Below, one piece after another: positions 16,731 to 24,434 of a stretch of 60,250 nt of DNA (its first letter is position 1; each line of letters opens with the position of its first letter). The DNA lies in assembly GCF_008520305.1 (NCBI RefSeq), contig NZ_ML703253.1, positions 337,409 through 397,658 of the forward strand. Reading direction: 5' to 3'. This DNA is from Mesorhizobium sp. SARCC-RB16n. GTDB lineage: Bacteria > Pseudomonadota > Alphaproteobacteria > Rhizobiales > Rhizobiaceae. Under the pieces are notes generated by a model, which saw nothing but the letters and a program-made list of their open reading frames with translations, was not told the origin of the DNA and did not search any database. The translations under genes were made by a program, and so were the position numbers.

Positions 16731-18335
16731 ATGAAATCCACCGTTCTGCGCACAGTGCTTGCCACATCCCTTCTGGCCTCATCCACCCTTCTCGGCGGGC
16801 AGGCCTTTGCCAAGACGCTGGTCTATTGCTCGGAGGCCAATCCCGAGACCTTCAACCCGGCGATCGGCATCGCCGATTCCACCATGGACGCCGCCGCCAA
16901 GACGATCTTCAACCGGCTGGTCGAGTTCAAGCCGGGCACCACCGAGGTCGGGCCGGCGCTGGCCGAAAGCTGGGATGTCTCTTCGGATGGCAAGACCTAC
17001 ACCTTCCATCTCAGGCATGGCGTGAAATTCCAGTCGAACGAGCATTTCACGCCCTCGCGCGACTTCGATGCCGACGACGTGCTCTACACCTTCAACCGCC
17101 AGCGCGACGCCAACAATCCCTATCACAAGCTCGGCGGCGGCGCTTACGAGTACTTCAACGCGCTCGGCATGGGCACGCTGATCGACAGAATTGAGAAGGT
17201 CGACGACTACACCGTACGCTTCACGCTGACGGCGCCCAACGTCACCTTCCTCGCCGGGCTGGCGCTCGACTATCTCTCGATCCTGTCGCTGGAGCAGACC
17301 GAAAAGATGGTCGCGGCCGGCACGCCGGAGCTGATCGACAGCATGCCGGTCGGCACCGGTCCGTTCGTGCTTCAGGCCTATGTGCCCGACAGCCAGGTCC
17401 GCTACGCCGCCAACAAGGATTACTGGCGCGGCGCGCCGAAGATCGACACGCTGGTCTTCGCCGTCACGCCCGAGCCGACCACCCGCGTCGAGCGCATCAA
17501 GGCCAATGAATGCCAGGTCGCCGCGCCGCCGCCGCCGAGTGCTGTCGCCGACCTGCGCAGCGATCCCGACATCACAGTGCTGGATCTCAAGGGCCAGAAC
17601 ATCGGCATCCTCGGCTTCAATGTCGAACACCAGCCGCTGGGCGACGTGCGCGTGCGCACGGCACTGGCCAAGGCCATCGATCGCAAGGCGATCGTCGATG
17701 CGGTCTATGCCGGCGCCGGCACGGTGGCCGGTAGCGTCGTGCCGCCGGCGCAACTCGGTGCCGTGACCGATGCCGGCATCGACTATGACCCCGATGGCGC
17801 GAAGAAACTGCTGAAGGAAGCCGGCCACGAAAGCGACCTCAAGGTCAGCCTGTGGGCGATGCCGGTGTCGCGTCCCTACAACCCCAACGCCAAGCGGATG
17901 GCCGAGATGATCCAGGCCGACTGGGCGAAGGTCGGCGTGCACTCAGAAATCGTCAGCTTCGAATGGGGCGAATATCTCAAGCGCACCGCGGCGGGCGAGC
18001 AGGACACCTTCCTGCTCGGCGGCAGCAGCGACAATGGTGATCCCGACAACATGCTGAGCTACCTCCTGTCATGCGACGGCGTGAAGGGCGGCTCCAACCG
18101 TTCGCGCTGGTGCGACAGGGATTTCGAGAAACTGCTGGACGAGGGCCGCGTCGCCGCCGACCCGAAGGAGCGCGCCGCGATCTACGGCAAGGCACAGGCG
18201 ATCCTGAAGGCAGAGGTGCCGGTGGCGCCGATCGCCCATTCGATGGTGGCGATCCCGATCCGCAAGAGCGTGCTCAACTACGTACTCGATCCCTTCGGCC
18301 GGCAGAATTTCGCCGCCGTCGACCTGGCGGAGTAG
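16731..18335 (+). CDS. Peptide-type ABC transporter substrate-binding protein (family 5)
   Basis: 534 residues with a signal peptide (STVLRTVLATSLLASSTLLG, cleavage near QAFA) and the DppA/OppA family layout: EANPETFNPAIGIADSTMDA, LAESWDVSSDGKTYTFHLR with GVKFQSN, and ADDVLYTFNRQRDANNPYH. It would bind di- or oligopeptides in the periplasm. The ATG at 16731 has AGGAG 8 nt upstream. No permease or ATPase genes follow, so it must dock to a transporter encoded elsewhere. It sits between the oxidase and a beta-lactamase-fold hydrolase, consistent with one peptide-use unit. Confidence 0.95.
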   Translation: MKSTVLRTVLATSLLASSTLLGGQAFAKTLVYCSEANPETFNPAIGIADSTMDAAAKTIFNRLVEFKPGTTEVGPALAESWDVSSDGKTYTFHLRHGVKFQSNEHFTPSRDFDADDVLYTFNRQRDANNPYHKLGGGAYEYFNALGMGTLIDRIEKVDDYTVRFTLTAPNVTFLAGLALDYLSILSLEQTEKMVAAGTPELIDSMPVGTGPFVLQAYVPDSQVRYAANKDYWRGAPKIDTLVFAVTPEPTTRVERIKANECQVAAPPPPSAVADLRSDPDITVLDLKGQNIGILGFNVEHQPLGDVRVRTALAKAIDRKAIVDAVYAGAGTVAGSVVPPAQLGAVTDAGIDYDPDGAKKLLKEAGHESDLKVSLWAMPVSRPYNPNAKRMAEMIQADWAKVGVHSEIVSFEWGEYLKRTAAGEQDTFLLGGSSDNGDPDNMLSYLLSCDGVKGGSNRSRWCDRDFEKLLDEGRVAADPKERAAIYGKAQAILKAEVPVAPIAHSMVAIPIRKSVLNYVLDPFGRQNFAAVDLAE

Positions 18336-18350
18336 AGCGGAGCGCCGCCC

Positions 18351-18379
18351 TTCCCTTCTCCCCTTGTCGGAGAAGGGAA
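18351..18379. repeat. Strong hairpin between SBP and hydrolase genes
   Basis: 11-bp perfect arms ttcccttctcc (18351-18361) and ggagaagggaa (18369-18379) with a 7-nt loop, about 15 bp after the SBP stop. No U-tract follows. This could stabilise the SBP mRNA or reduce read-through, giving more SBP than hydrolase. Confidence 0.65.
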
Positions 18380-18405
18380 GAACGAAGCGACAAAGCGAGA
18401 CCACC

Positions 18406-19503
18406 ATGCCAAAAGACCTGAAAACTCTCCTCGACACCTACCTCGCCGATGGCGCGGTTGGTGCTTCGCTCGCCTACTCGACAGGCGCCACACCAACCGC
18501 CCTCACCGCGGGCCTCGCCGACCGCGCGCATGGCACATCAGTCACGTCGGACCAGTTGTTCAAGATCGGCAGCTGCACCAAGACCTTCGTCGCCGCCGCG
18601 CTGGTGAAGCTCGCCGAAACCGGCAAGCTCGATCTCGGCGCGCCGATCTCCTCCTGGTTCCCGGACCTGCCGGGCGCCAGGGATATTTCGGTGCGCCAGC
18701 TCATCAATCATCGCAGTGGGCTGCCGGAATTCGAATATTACATCTCGATGGACCCGGGCCGGCAATGGACGCCCCAGCAGCTGGTCGACATTGCCTTCGC
18801 TTCCGACAAGCAGAAGGTGCCGGGCGGACCCGCCGTCTACAACAACACCGGCTATGTCCTGGCCGGCATGGTGATCGAGGCCGTCACTGGCCAGTCGCTG
18901 GGCGCCTATGTCAGAAGCGCGGTCCTTGAGCCGCTCGGGCTGAAGAATACCTGGTCGCCTGCCACCGAAGTCTTTCCGGAAAAATCGATGGTGCGCGGCT
19001 ATTACCACCGGCCGCCGCCGGCGCCGAACGCCCCCACCGACATCGCCTCGGGCGGCGAGATGTGGCGCATGGACGGCGTGCTGTCCTATTCCGATGAGCT
19101 GCAGGACTCCTCGGACTCCTTCCCGTTCGGCGCCGCCTATGGCTGCGGCGACATGGTGTCGACGCCATCCGACATGCTGGGTTTCATGCGCGGCCTGTTT
19201 TCTGGGAAGCTATTGTCATCGCCGTTCTTCGCCGAGATGTTCGAACACCGTGTGCCGGCGAGTTTTCCAGGCACCCGCATGCGGGAAACCGGCGCGGGCA
19301 TGTTCCAGAGCGCCTATGCCGACCGCGCCTTCTATGGGCACCAGGGCAGCATTCCGGGCTACGTCGCCGTCATGCTGCACGACCCGGAGGCGGACCTGAC
19401 CATCGCCATGACCAGCAATGTCGGCTCTGGCAATCGCCTCTCCTTCCAGGCCAGCGGCCTGCACCCGGTGGTCGATCAGGCGATCCGGATCATTCTCGAT
19501 TGA
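18406..19503 (+). CDS. Serine hydrolase of the beta-lactamase / D-aminopeptidase fold
   Basis: 365 residues of the class C beta-lactamase/D-alanyl-D-alanine carboxypeptidase superfamily: SxxK in GSCTKTF (nucleophile Ser), the YxN motif in VYNNTGYVLAG, and YGHQGSIPGY as the third, KTG-like HxG box. No signal peptide is visible, so it is probably cytoplasmic and closer to D-aminopeptidase or esterase relatives than to cell-wall enzymes. Its position after a peptide-binding protein and a D-amino-acid-oxidase-type gene suggests release of D-amino acids from imported peptides; this is inference. The ATG at 18406 has only a weak ribosome site. Confidence 0.9.
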   Translation: MPKDLKTLLDTYLADGAVGASLAYSTGATPTALTAGLADRAHGTSVTSDQLFKIGSCTKTFVAAALVKLAETGKLDLGAPISSWFPDLPGARDISVRQLINHRSGLPEFEYYISMDPGRQWTPQQLVDIAFASDKQKVPGGPAVYNNTGYVLAGMVIEAVTGQSLGAYVRSAVLEPLGLKNTWSPATEVFPEKSMVRGYYHRPPPAPNAPTDIASGGEMWRMDGVLSYSDELQDSSDSFPFGAAYGCGDMVSTPSDMLGFMRGLFSGKLLSSPFFAEMFEHRVPASFPGTRMRETGAGMFQSAYADRAFYGHQGSIPGYVAVMLHDPEADLTIAMTSNVGSGNRLSFQASGLHPVVDQAIRIILD

Positions 19504-19509
19504 CCGCGT

Positions 19510-20073
19510 TCAGCCGCCCTGTCCGGACGATGGATCGGGCAGGCCCGGCAGCATCTGGCTCAGCACGCGGTCGCGAAGGAAGACGTGATGGAAGATGGCT
19601 GCGGCCGCGTGCAGGCCGGCGAGCCACATGATGACATCGCCAAGCTTACCATGGATGTCAGCCAGTGGAGCGCCCCAGGTGCCCGAGAACGGACCGATGG
19701 CGCCAAGGCCGTACACCGTGACCGGATGCCCGCCAAACCATGCGCCGAGCATGGCGGTCGCCGGGACGGCGAACAGCAGGGCGTAGAGCGCCCAGTGCGT
19801 TGCCTTCGAAGCAACCTCCATCCAGGTGGGCATGGCCGGCGCGTCGGGAATGCGATCGAAAAGGCGCCAGACCAGGCGAATGACCAGCAGACAGAAAACC
19901 GAGAAGCCAAGCGATTCGTGCAGCAGCAATGTCGATGCCCTGGCCGTCGAGTAGACGCGTTCGGGCGGACCGCCGGCGGATACGAGGAAAGCGGCGAGCA
20001 CCAGCAACGCCGTCAGCCAATGGAGAGCCTGGGCAACGCGCCCATAGCGGGTTGTGGTACCGGACAATGACAT
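19510..20073 (-). CDS. Cytochrome b561 family protein
   Basis: 187 residues with four hydrophobic segments and the histidines expected to hold b-type haems: ALHWLTALLVL, LLLHESLGF, VASKATHWALYALLF and LAGLHAAAAIFHHVFLRD. Prokaryotic b561 proteins shuttle electrons from quinol to periplasmic acceptors or oxidants in the inner membrane. The start at 20073 has GGAG in the upstream gctctcgc region only weakly. It is a single gene convergent with the serine hydrolase (6 bp between the stops). Confidence 0.93.
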   Translation of the reverse strand: MSLSGTTTRYGRVAQALHWLTALLVLAAFLVSAGGPPERVYSTARASTLLLHESLGFSVFCLLVIRLVWRLFDRIPDAPAMPTWMEVASKATHWALYALLFAVPATAMLGAWFGGHPVTVYGLGAIGPFSGTWGAPLADIHGKLGDVIMWLAGLHAAAAIFHHVFLRDRVLSQMLPGLPDPSSGQGG

Positions 20074-20213
20074 GCGAGAGCTCCAAAACGGCAGGACATC
20101 TCCCCTCGCCCTCGAATGTGGCCTTATTTCAGCTGGTCCTCAAGTCACATGGGTTTGCTGAGCGGCGGGCATTGCTGTGTTCGCTGGCGGCGCTGCCTGA
20201 CGGGAACTAACTC

Positions 20214-20705
20214 CTAGCCTTGCTCCGTCCAGACCAGACGCAGCAGGCGAAGCAGCGTTGCCCGCTCCTTGGCTGTCAGCCGATGCAGGAACCGGTCTTC
20301 ATGCCGGCGAACCTGGCGCCGCCATCCGGGCATGGCTTTCCTCGCGGCCGGTGTCAGGGTCAGCACCTGCACGCGCTTGTCGTCCGCATGGTCGTCGCGC
20401 TCGACCAGCCCCCGCCCTTCGAGCTCGGCAAGCAGCGGCGCCATGTTGGCGCTCTTCATGCCAAGCTGGCGGCAGAGTTCGGCGGCACGGATGCCGGGTT
20501 GTTCGTCGATCAGCGCCAGCATGCCGTAGGTGACCGGGCGCAGCGCCGCGTCGGCGAGCTCGACGGCGAAATCGCTCAAGGCCAAAGTCGAGGCACGCCT
20601 GAGATTGTAGCCGATCTGCGCGTCGAGCGCGTCTTCGGCCATCGCCCCTGATGCACTGGGATCGGGCTGCGCACTGGGATCGGCGTCAATTTCGGTCTCA
20701 TCCAT
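20214..20705 (-). CDS. MarR-family regulator, probable hydroxycinnamate-CoA-responsive repressor
   Basis: 163 residues. A winged HTH is formed by RPVTYGMLALIDEQPGIRAA, LCRQLGMKSANMAPLLAELE and the wing GLVERDDHADDKRVQVLTLT. It is divergent from the hydratase-lyase and CoA ligase. In the known FerC/FerR and CouR systems a MarR protein in exactly this position represses until feruloyl- or p-coumaroyl-CoA binds. Two CTAT-N5-ATAG sites lie between the genes. The start at 20705 (MDETEID) is preferred, because the longer frame would run across the operators. Confidence 0.88.
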   Translation of the reverse strand: MDETEIDADPSAQPDPSASGAMAEDALDAQIGYNLRRASTLALSDFAVELADAALRPVTYGMLALIDEQPGIRAAELCRQLGMKSANMAPLLAELEGRGLVERDDHADDKRVQVLTLTPAARKAMPGWRRQVRRHEDRFLHRLTAKERATLLRLLRLVWTEQG

Positions 20706-20751
20706 GCTTGAACCGATCGCCGCGATCAAAGCCCTTGTCAAGAGAAAAATA

Positions 20752-20789
20752 CTATGCGACATAGCAAAGTAGATAGCTATATCGCATAG
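20752..20789. promoter_or_regulatory. Paired MarR operators of the hydroxycinnamate operon
   Basis: Two near-identical dyads, CTATGCGACATAG (20752-20764) and CTATATCGCATAG (20777-20789), inverted relative to each other and 25 bp centre to centre. They lie between the divergent MarR gene and the hydratase-lyase gene, 40 to 77 bp before the latter's ATG. This fits two MarR dimers on one face of the helix. Confidence 0.75.
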
Positions 20790-20828
20790 CAATTTTCGCA
20801 GATATCAAGCCGAGGGAGGACACAGACC

Positions 20829-21644
20829 ATGACCGACGAGCCCGTTGCCTTCGATGTCGAGAACGGCATCGCCTGGGTGCGCTTCAACCGGCCGGACAAG
20901 CGCAATTGCATGAACCCGGCGCTCAACCGGCGCATGATGGAGGTTCTGGACGAACTCGAATTCCGCGACGATGTCGGCGTGCTAGTGCTGTCGGGCGAAG
21001 GCAGCGCCTGGTCGGCGGGCATGGACCTCAAGGAGTATTTCCGCGAGACCGAGGCCAAGGGCCTCGGCGCCGTCCGCAAGGCGCAGTCCGAAGCCTATGG
21101 CTGGTGGCGGCGCCTGCGCTGGTATGGCAAGCCGACCATTGCCATGGTCAATGGCTGGTGTTTCGGCGGCGGTTATGGCCCGCTCTTCGCTTGCGATCTC
21201 GCTTTCGCCGCCGATGAGGCACAGTTCGCTTTGTCCGAGATCAACTGGGGCATACTGCCCGGCGGCGGCGCCACCAAGGTGGTGGTCGATCTGCTCTCGA
21301 TGCGCGACGCCATGTACCACGCGCTGACCGGCGAACTCATCGACGGCAGGAAGGCCGCCGCCTGGAAGTTGGTCAATGAAAGCCTGCCGCTGGCCGAGCT
21401 GAAGACGCGTGTCGCCGCGGTCGCGAACATCCTTTTGAAGAAGAACCCGATCGCCCTGAAGGCGACCAAGGACGCGATCCGCCGCGTCGCCGAGATGACC
21501 TATGACAATGCCGAGGACTATCTCGTGCGGGCGCAGGAAGCGGCCAACTCCCATGACAATGAGGGCCGCAAGGAAGGCATCCGCCAGTTCATCGACGAGA
21601 AGAGCTACAAGCCGGGTCTTGGCGCCTACGACAAGGCCAGATGA
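20829..21644 (+). CDS. ech: p-Hydroxycinnamoyl-CoA hydratase/lyase (feruloyl-CoA hydratase/lyase)
   Basis: 271 residues of the crotonase fold with the features special to hydroxycinnamoyl-CoA hydratase-lyase: WSAGMDLKEYFRE, KPTIAMVNGWCFGGGYGPLF (oxyanion hole) and ALSEINWG with the catalytic Glu at E137, plus a C-terminal GRKEGIRQFIDEKSYKPGL. It would convert feruloyl-, caffeoyl- or p-coumaroyl-CoA to the aromatic aldehyde (such as vanillin) and acetyl-CoA. The usual IPPGN that follows the Glu motif is ILPGGG here, a small departure. It is first in an operon with the CoA ligase (38 bp gap) under the divergent MarR. Confidence 0.93.
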   Translation: MTDEPVAFDVENGIAWVRFNRPDKRNCMNPALNRRMMEVLDELEFRDDVGVLVLSGEGSAWSAGMDLKEYFRETEAKGLGAVRKAQSEAYGWWRRLRWYGKPTIAMVNGWCFGGGYGPLFACDLAFAADEAQFALSEINWGILPGGGATKVVVDLLSMRDAMYHALTGELIDGRKAAAWKLVNESLPLAELKTRVAAVANILLKKNPIALKATKDAIRRVAEMTYDNAEDYLVRAQEAANSHDNEGRKEGIRQFIDEKSYKPGLGAYDKAR

Positions 21645-21682
21645 CGCCATAAACCATCGACGCAATCTGGGAGGAGATGCGA

Positions 21683-23197
21683 ATGCCGGCCTGGACGACA
21701 TCGGATCCCGTGGCCTTGCACACCGGGACGCAGCCGGATCGTCTTGCCTGCGTCGACCTGGCATCTGGCCGGCGCTGGACTTATGCCGCGCTCGACCGGG
21801 CCATCCAGCGCGCCGTCGGCGTCCTCGAAACCGCCTATGGCATCGAACGGGGGCAACGGATCGCCACGCTTGCCCGCAACAGCGCCGACCTGCTTGTCCT
21901 GCAGCAGGCCGCCATGCGGCTCGGCGCCATTTTCGTGCCGCTCAACTGGCGGCTCGCCGGCGCCGAACGGCAGGCGATCCTGGCCGATTGCAGCCCGGTG
22001 TTGCTGCTGCATGACGCAGCACTCGAAATGGTGCTGCCCGACGGCTGCATGTCAGTAGACGTCGCGGCCTTCGCCAAGGCGGTCGAGGCCCAGGCACCGG
22101 CGCCGCGCCGTCCCTTGCCGGAGAGCGATACGCCGTCGATCATCCTCTACACATCGGGCACGTCGGGCCGGCCGAAAGGCGTCGTCGTCACCGAGCGCAA
22201 TGCCTTGGCGACCGCGGTCAATTTCGGCGTGCTGGGGCGCGTCGGCAATGCCAGCGTCTTCCTCTGCGATGCACCGATGTTCCATGTCATCGGTCTCATC
22301 ACCAACCTGCGTCCACCGCTGCTGCAAGGCGGCACGGTGCTGATCTCGCCCGGTTTCGATGCCGGTGCCACCAACCGCCGCCTGGCCGACCCCACACTGG
22401 GCGTCACCCATTATTTCTGCGTGCCGCAGATGGCCAGGATGCTGCGCGAACATCCCGACTTCGCGCCGGCGCGCTGGACCTCCCTCACCGCCATCTTCAC
22501 CGGCGGCGCGCCGAATCCGGCCCCCGATATCGAATGGTGGCTGGCACAAGGCATCCGCATGGTCGACGGCTTCGGTATGACGGAAGCCGGCACCGTGCTT
22601 GGCATGCCGGTCGAGGCCGAGCGGATCGCCCGCAAGGCCGGCTCGGCCGGCCTGCCGGCGCCGACGATCGGCCTGCGTATCGTCGACGACGACGGCCAAG
22701 ACGTCGCCGCCGGCCGACCGGGCGAGATATGGCTGTCCGGCCCCTCGATCACGCCGGGCTACTGGAACCGGCCGGAAGAGACTGCCCGTGCCTTCACCGA
22801 CGATGGCTGGTTCCGCACCGGCGACATCGCGCGACGCGATGACGAAGGCTTCGTCACCCTCGTCGATCGTCGCAAGGACATGTTCATCTCCGGTGGCGAG
22901 AACGTCTATCCCGTCGAAATCGAGATGGTGCTGCTCGACCATCCCGACATCGCCGAAGCGGCCGTGATCGGCATCGCCGACGAGCGCTGGGGCGAAGTCG
23001 GCCGCGCCTTCATCGTCGTCAAATCCGGCCGGATCCTGGATCCGGCCGCTCTCGCAGGTCACTGCGGCGCCCGCATCGCCCGTTACAAGGTGCCGAAAGA
23101 GTTTTTGCTCACCGAGGCACTGCCGCGCACCGCGTCCGGCAAGATCCAGAAACACATTTTGCGCGGGTGGACGGCACCGGAGGGCGGGCAAGCCTGA
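21683..23197 (+). CDS. fcs: Acyl-CoA synthetase, probable feruloyl-CoA synthetase
   Basis: 504 residues of the ANL adenylate-forming family: P-loop TSGTSGRPKG (157-166), DGFGMTEAG, WFRTGDIARRDDEGF and the C-terminal catalytic lysine in PRTASGKIQKHIL. It would activate ferulate, p-coumarate or caffeate with ATP and CoA to supply the neighbouring hydratase-lyase. The ATG at 21683 lies about 6 nt after GGGAGGAG, better than the ATG at 21677. No vanillin dehydrogenase gene follows, so aldehyde oxidation must be encoded elsewhere. Specificity is inferred from the operon. Confidence 0.92.
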   Translation: MPAWTTSDPVALHTGTQPDRLACVDLASGRRWTYAALDRAIQRAVGVLETAYGIERGQRIATLARNSADLLVLQQAAMRLGAIFVPLNWRLAGAERQAILADCSPVLLLHDAALEMVLPDGCMSVDVAAFAKAVEAQAPAPRRPLPESDTPSIILYTSGTSGRPKGVVVTERNALATAVNFGVLGRVGNASVFLCDAPMFHVIGLITNLRPPLLQGGTVLISPGFDAGATNRRLADPTLGVTHYFCVPQMARMLREHPDFAPARWTSLTAIFTGGAPNPAPDIEWWLAQGIRMVDGFGMTEAGTVLGMPVEAERIARKAGSAGLPAPTIGLRIVDDDGQDVAAGRPGEIWLSGPSITPGYWNRPEETARAFTDDGWFRTGDIARRDDEGFVTLVDRRKDMFISGGENVYPVEIEMVLLDHPDIAEAAVIGIADERWGEVGRAFIVVKSGRILDPAALAGHCGARIARYKVPKEFLLTEALPRTASGKIQKHILRGWTAPEGGQA

Positions 23198-23209
23198 GAT
23201 GGCCGCGGT

Positions 23210-23935
23210 TTAGCGTATACCCATGGACTGGAATATCGCGGCGGCAGCGGCCACGATCTCCGCATTGTCCCTGGCCACCGTTCCATCGGCGAGCGTCTTG
23301 CCGTCCTCCAGCCCGACCCGTGTCGACCAGCGCTTTTGCCGCGCAAGGTCCACGAACGGCCAGACTGTGCCGTCGACGCCATGCAGCAGGATTGGCCGCC
23401 GCACGCCTGCGCGTTCGAGAACGGCGGCGATCCCGTGCGCCTCGTCGAGGGCTGGGGGCAGGTCCGGTATGTCGATCTCGATCAGGATGCGCAGCACGCG
23501 GCCGTGATCGGCAAGCGCCACGAAGCGCTCGGCATCAGCCGTCGTGGCAAGCCCCGCCTCGATGCCGACGCCCTGCTTGCGCAACAGCTCCATCACATCG
23601 GGTGCGTCGGCCTCCGAGAGATTGACCGAGGCATAGTCGGGCAGCTCGCGCCAGGCGGCGATCGCCGCGCGGGTCCGCGCCACATCGTTCTCGATCCAGG
23701 CGCCGGTCGACACGCCGATCAATGTGCCCGGACAGGCCCGGCGCACGGCAAGGACCGTCGCATCCACCGCGGCCAGGCTCTCGCGCCCGTCGGCGCCACG
23801 CGGATGGATGTGCAGTTCGGCGGCACCCGCGGCGACGCAGGCCGCGGCATCGCCGGCCATCGCTTGTGCCGTCAGCGGCAGCCCGGGATGGAAATCGCGC
23901 GAACGCGCGCCGTTGATGCAGGCCTGGACGATCAT
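23210..23935 (-). CDS. BKACE family 3-keto-acid cleavage enzyme (DUF849)
   Basis: 241 residues with the BKACE pattern: VQACINGARSRDFHPGLPLT, AAELHIHPRG carrying the zinc-binding His-x-His, and DGTVARDNAEIVAAA at the C-terminus. Enzymes of this family (3-keto-5-aminohexanoate cleavage enzyme is the type) cleave beta-keto acids with acetyl-CoA. It is shorter than the usual 270-310 residues. The ATG at 23935 has GAGGTG 6 nt upstream. It converges on the CoA ligase gene (12 bp between stops), so it need not belong to the ferulate pathway. Confidence 0.85.
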   Translation of the reverse strand: MIVQACINGARSRDFHPGLPLTAQAMAGDAAACVAAGAAELHIHPRGADGRESLAAVDATVLAVRRACPGTLIGVSTGAWIENDVARTRAAIAAWRELPDYASVNLSEADAPDVMELLRKQGVGIEAGLATTADAERFVALADHGRVLRILIEIDIPDLPPALDEAHGIAAVLERAGVRRPILLHGVDGTVWPFVDLARQKRWSTRVGLEDGKTLADGTVARDNAEIVAAAAAIFQSMGIR

Positions 23936-24122
23936 CGATTTCACCTCGGACAAAAGCGCGCACTCTAGCCGCGCCGCCACGCCGCGCAAGGCCGCGGCCC
24001 GCCACTCCTGACACGACGGCGCCACGCCTCTTCATGGCATCCGGCGGCATTTGAATAAAAGGCGCCTGTGGATATTTACCCCGCGTTGCGGCAGGCCGGC
24101 CAAGATACATTAGGGCGGGATC

Positions 24123-24329
24123 ATGGAGGGACCATTGACCAGCGATTTTTCAGCCGCCCGTCTCCATCTCGAACGCGCCTACCACTATCTGCGCGGCAAT
24201 GACGAGACGAGCCGTTCGACATGCGAGGCCCTCGACCTGTTGATCGAGATGGTGGCGGAAGCACAGCACAGGAAGCCGGAACCCGGGGTGCTGGAATTTC
24301 CGCGCGCGGCAGCGCGCCGGCACGGTTGA
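24123..24329 (+). CDS. Small hypothetical protein
   Basis: 68 residues, helix-rich (SDFSAARLHLERAYHYLRG, CEALDLLIEMVAEAQ), with a basic C-terminus (RAAARRHG). No signal or membrane segment. It looks like a short conserved rhizobial protein, but I recognise no family. The ATG at 24123 follows GGGCGGGATC with a usable ribosome site. It is followed by a perfect hairpin. Confidence 0.6.
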   Translation: MEGPLTSDFSAARLHLERAYHYLRGNDETSRSTCEALDLLIEMVAEAQHRKPEPGVLEFPRAAARRHG

Positions 24330-24396
24330 ACAAAACGCGCCGCGTTCAACGGATTCAGGCTGCGCGCATCAAGTCTTCGTCTTCACGCATGTCGCT

Positions 24397-24425
24397 ATGC
24401 ATGTCGCTTTTGGAGCGACATGCAT
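24397..24425. repeat. Perfect ATGCATGTCG-type hairpin
   Basis: Perfect 12-bp arms atgcatgtcgct (24397-24408) and agcgacatgcat (24414-24425) with a 5-nt loop. The same atgcatgtcg/cgacatgcat arms occur at 45976-46023, so this is a dispersed palindrome family. It lies between convergent genes and could act as a bidirectional 3' stem-loop. Confidence 0.8.
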
Positions 24426-24434
24426 TTTGTCCTG

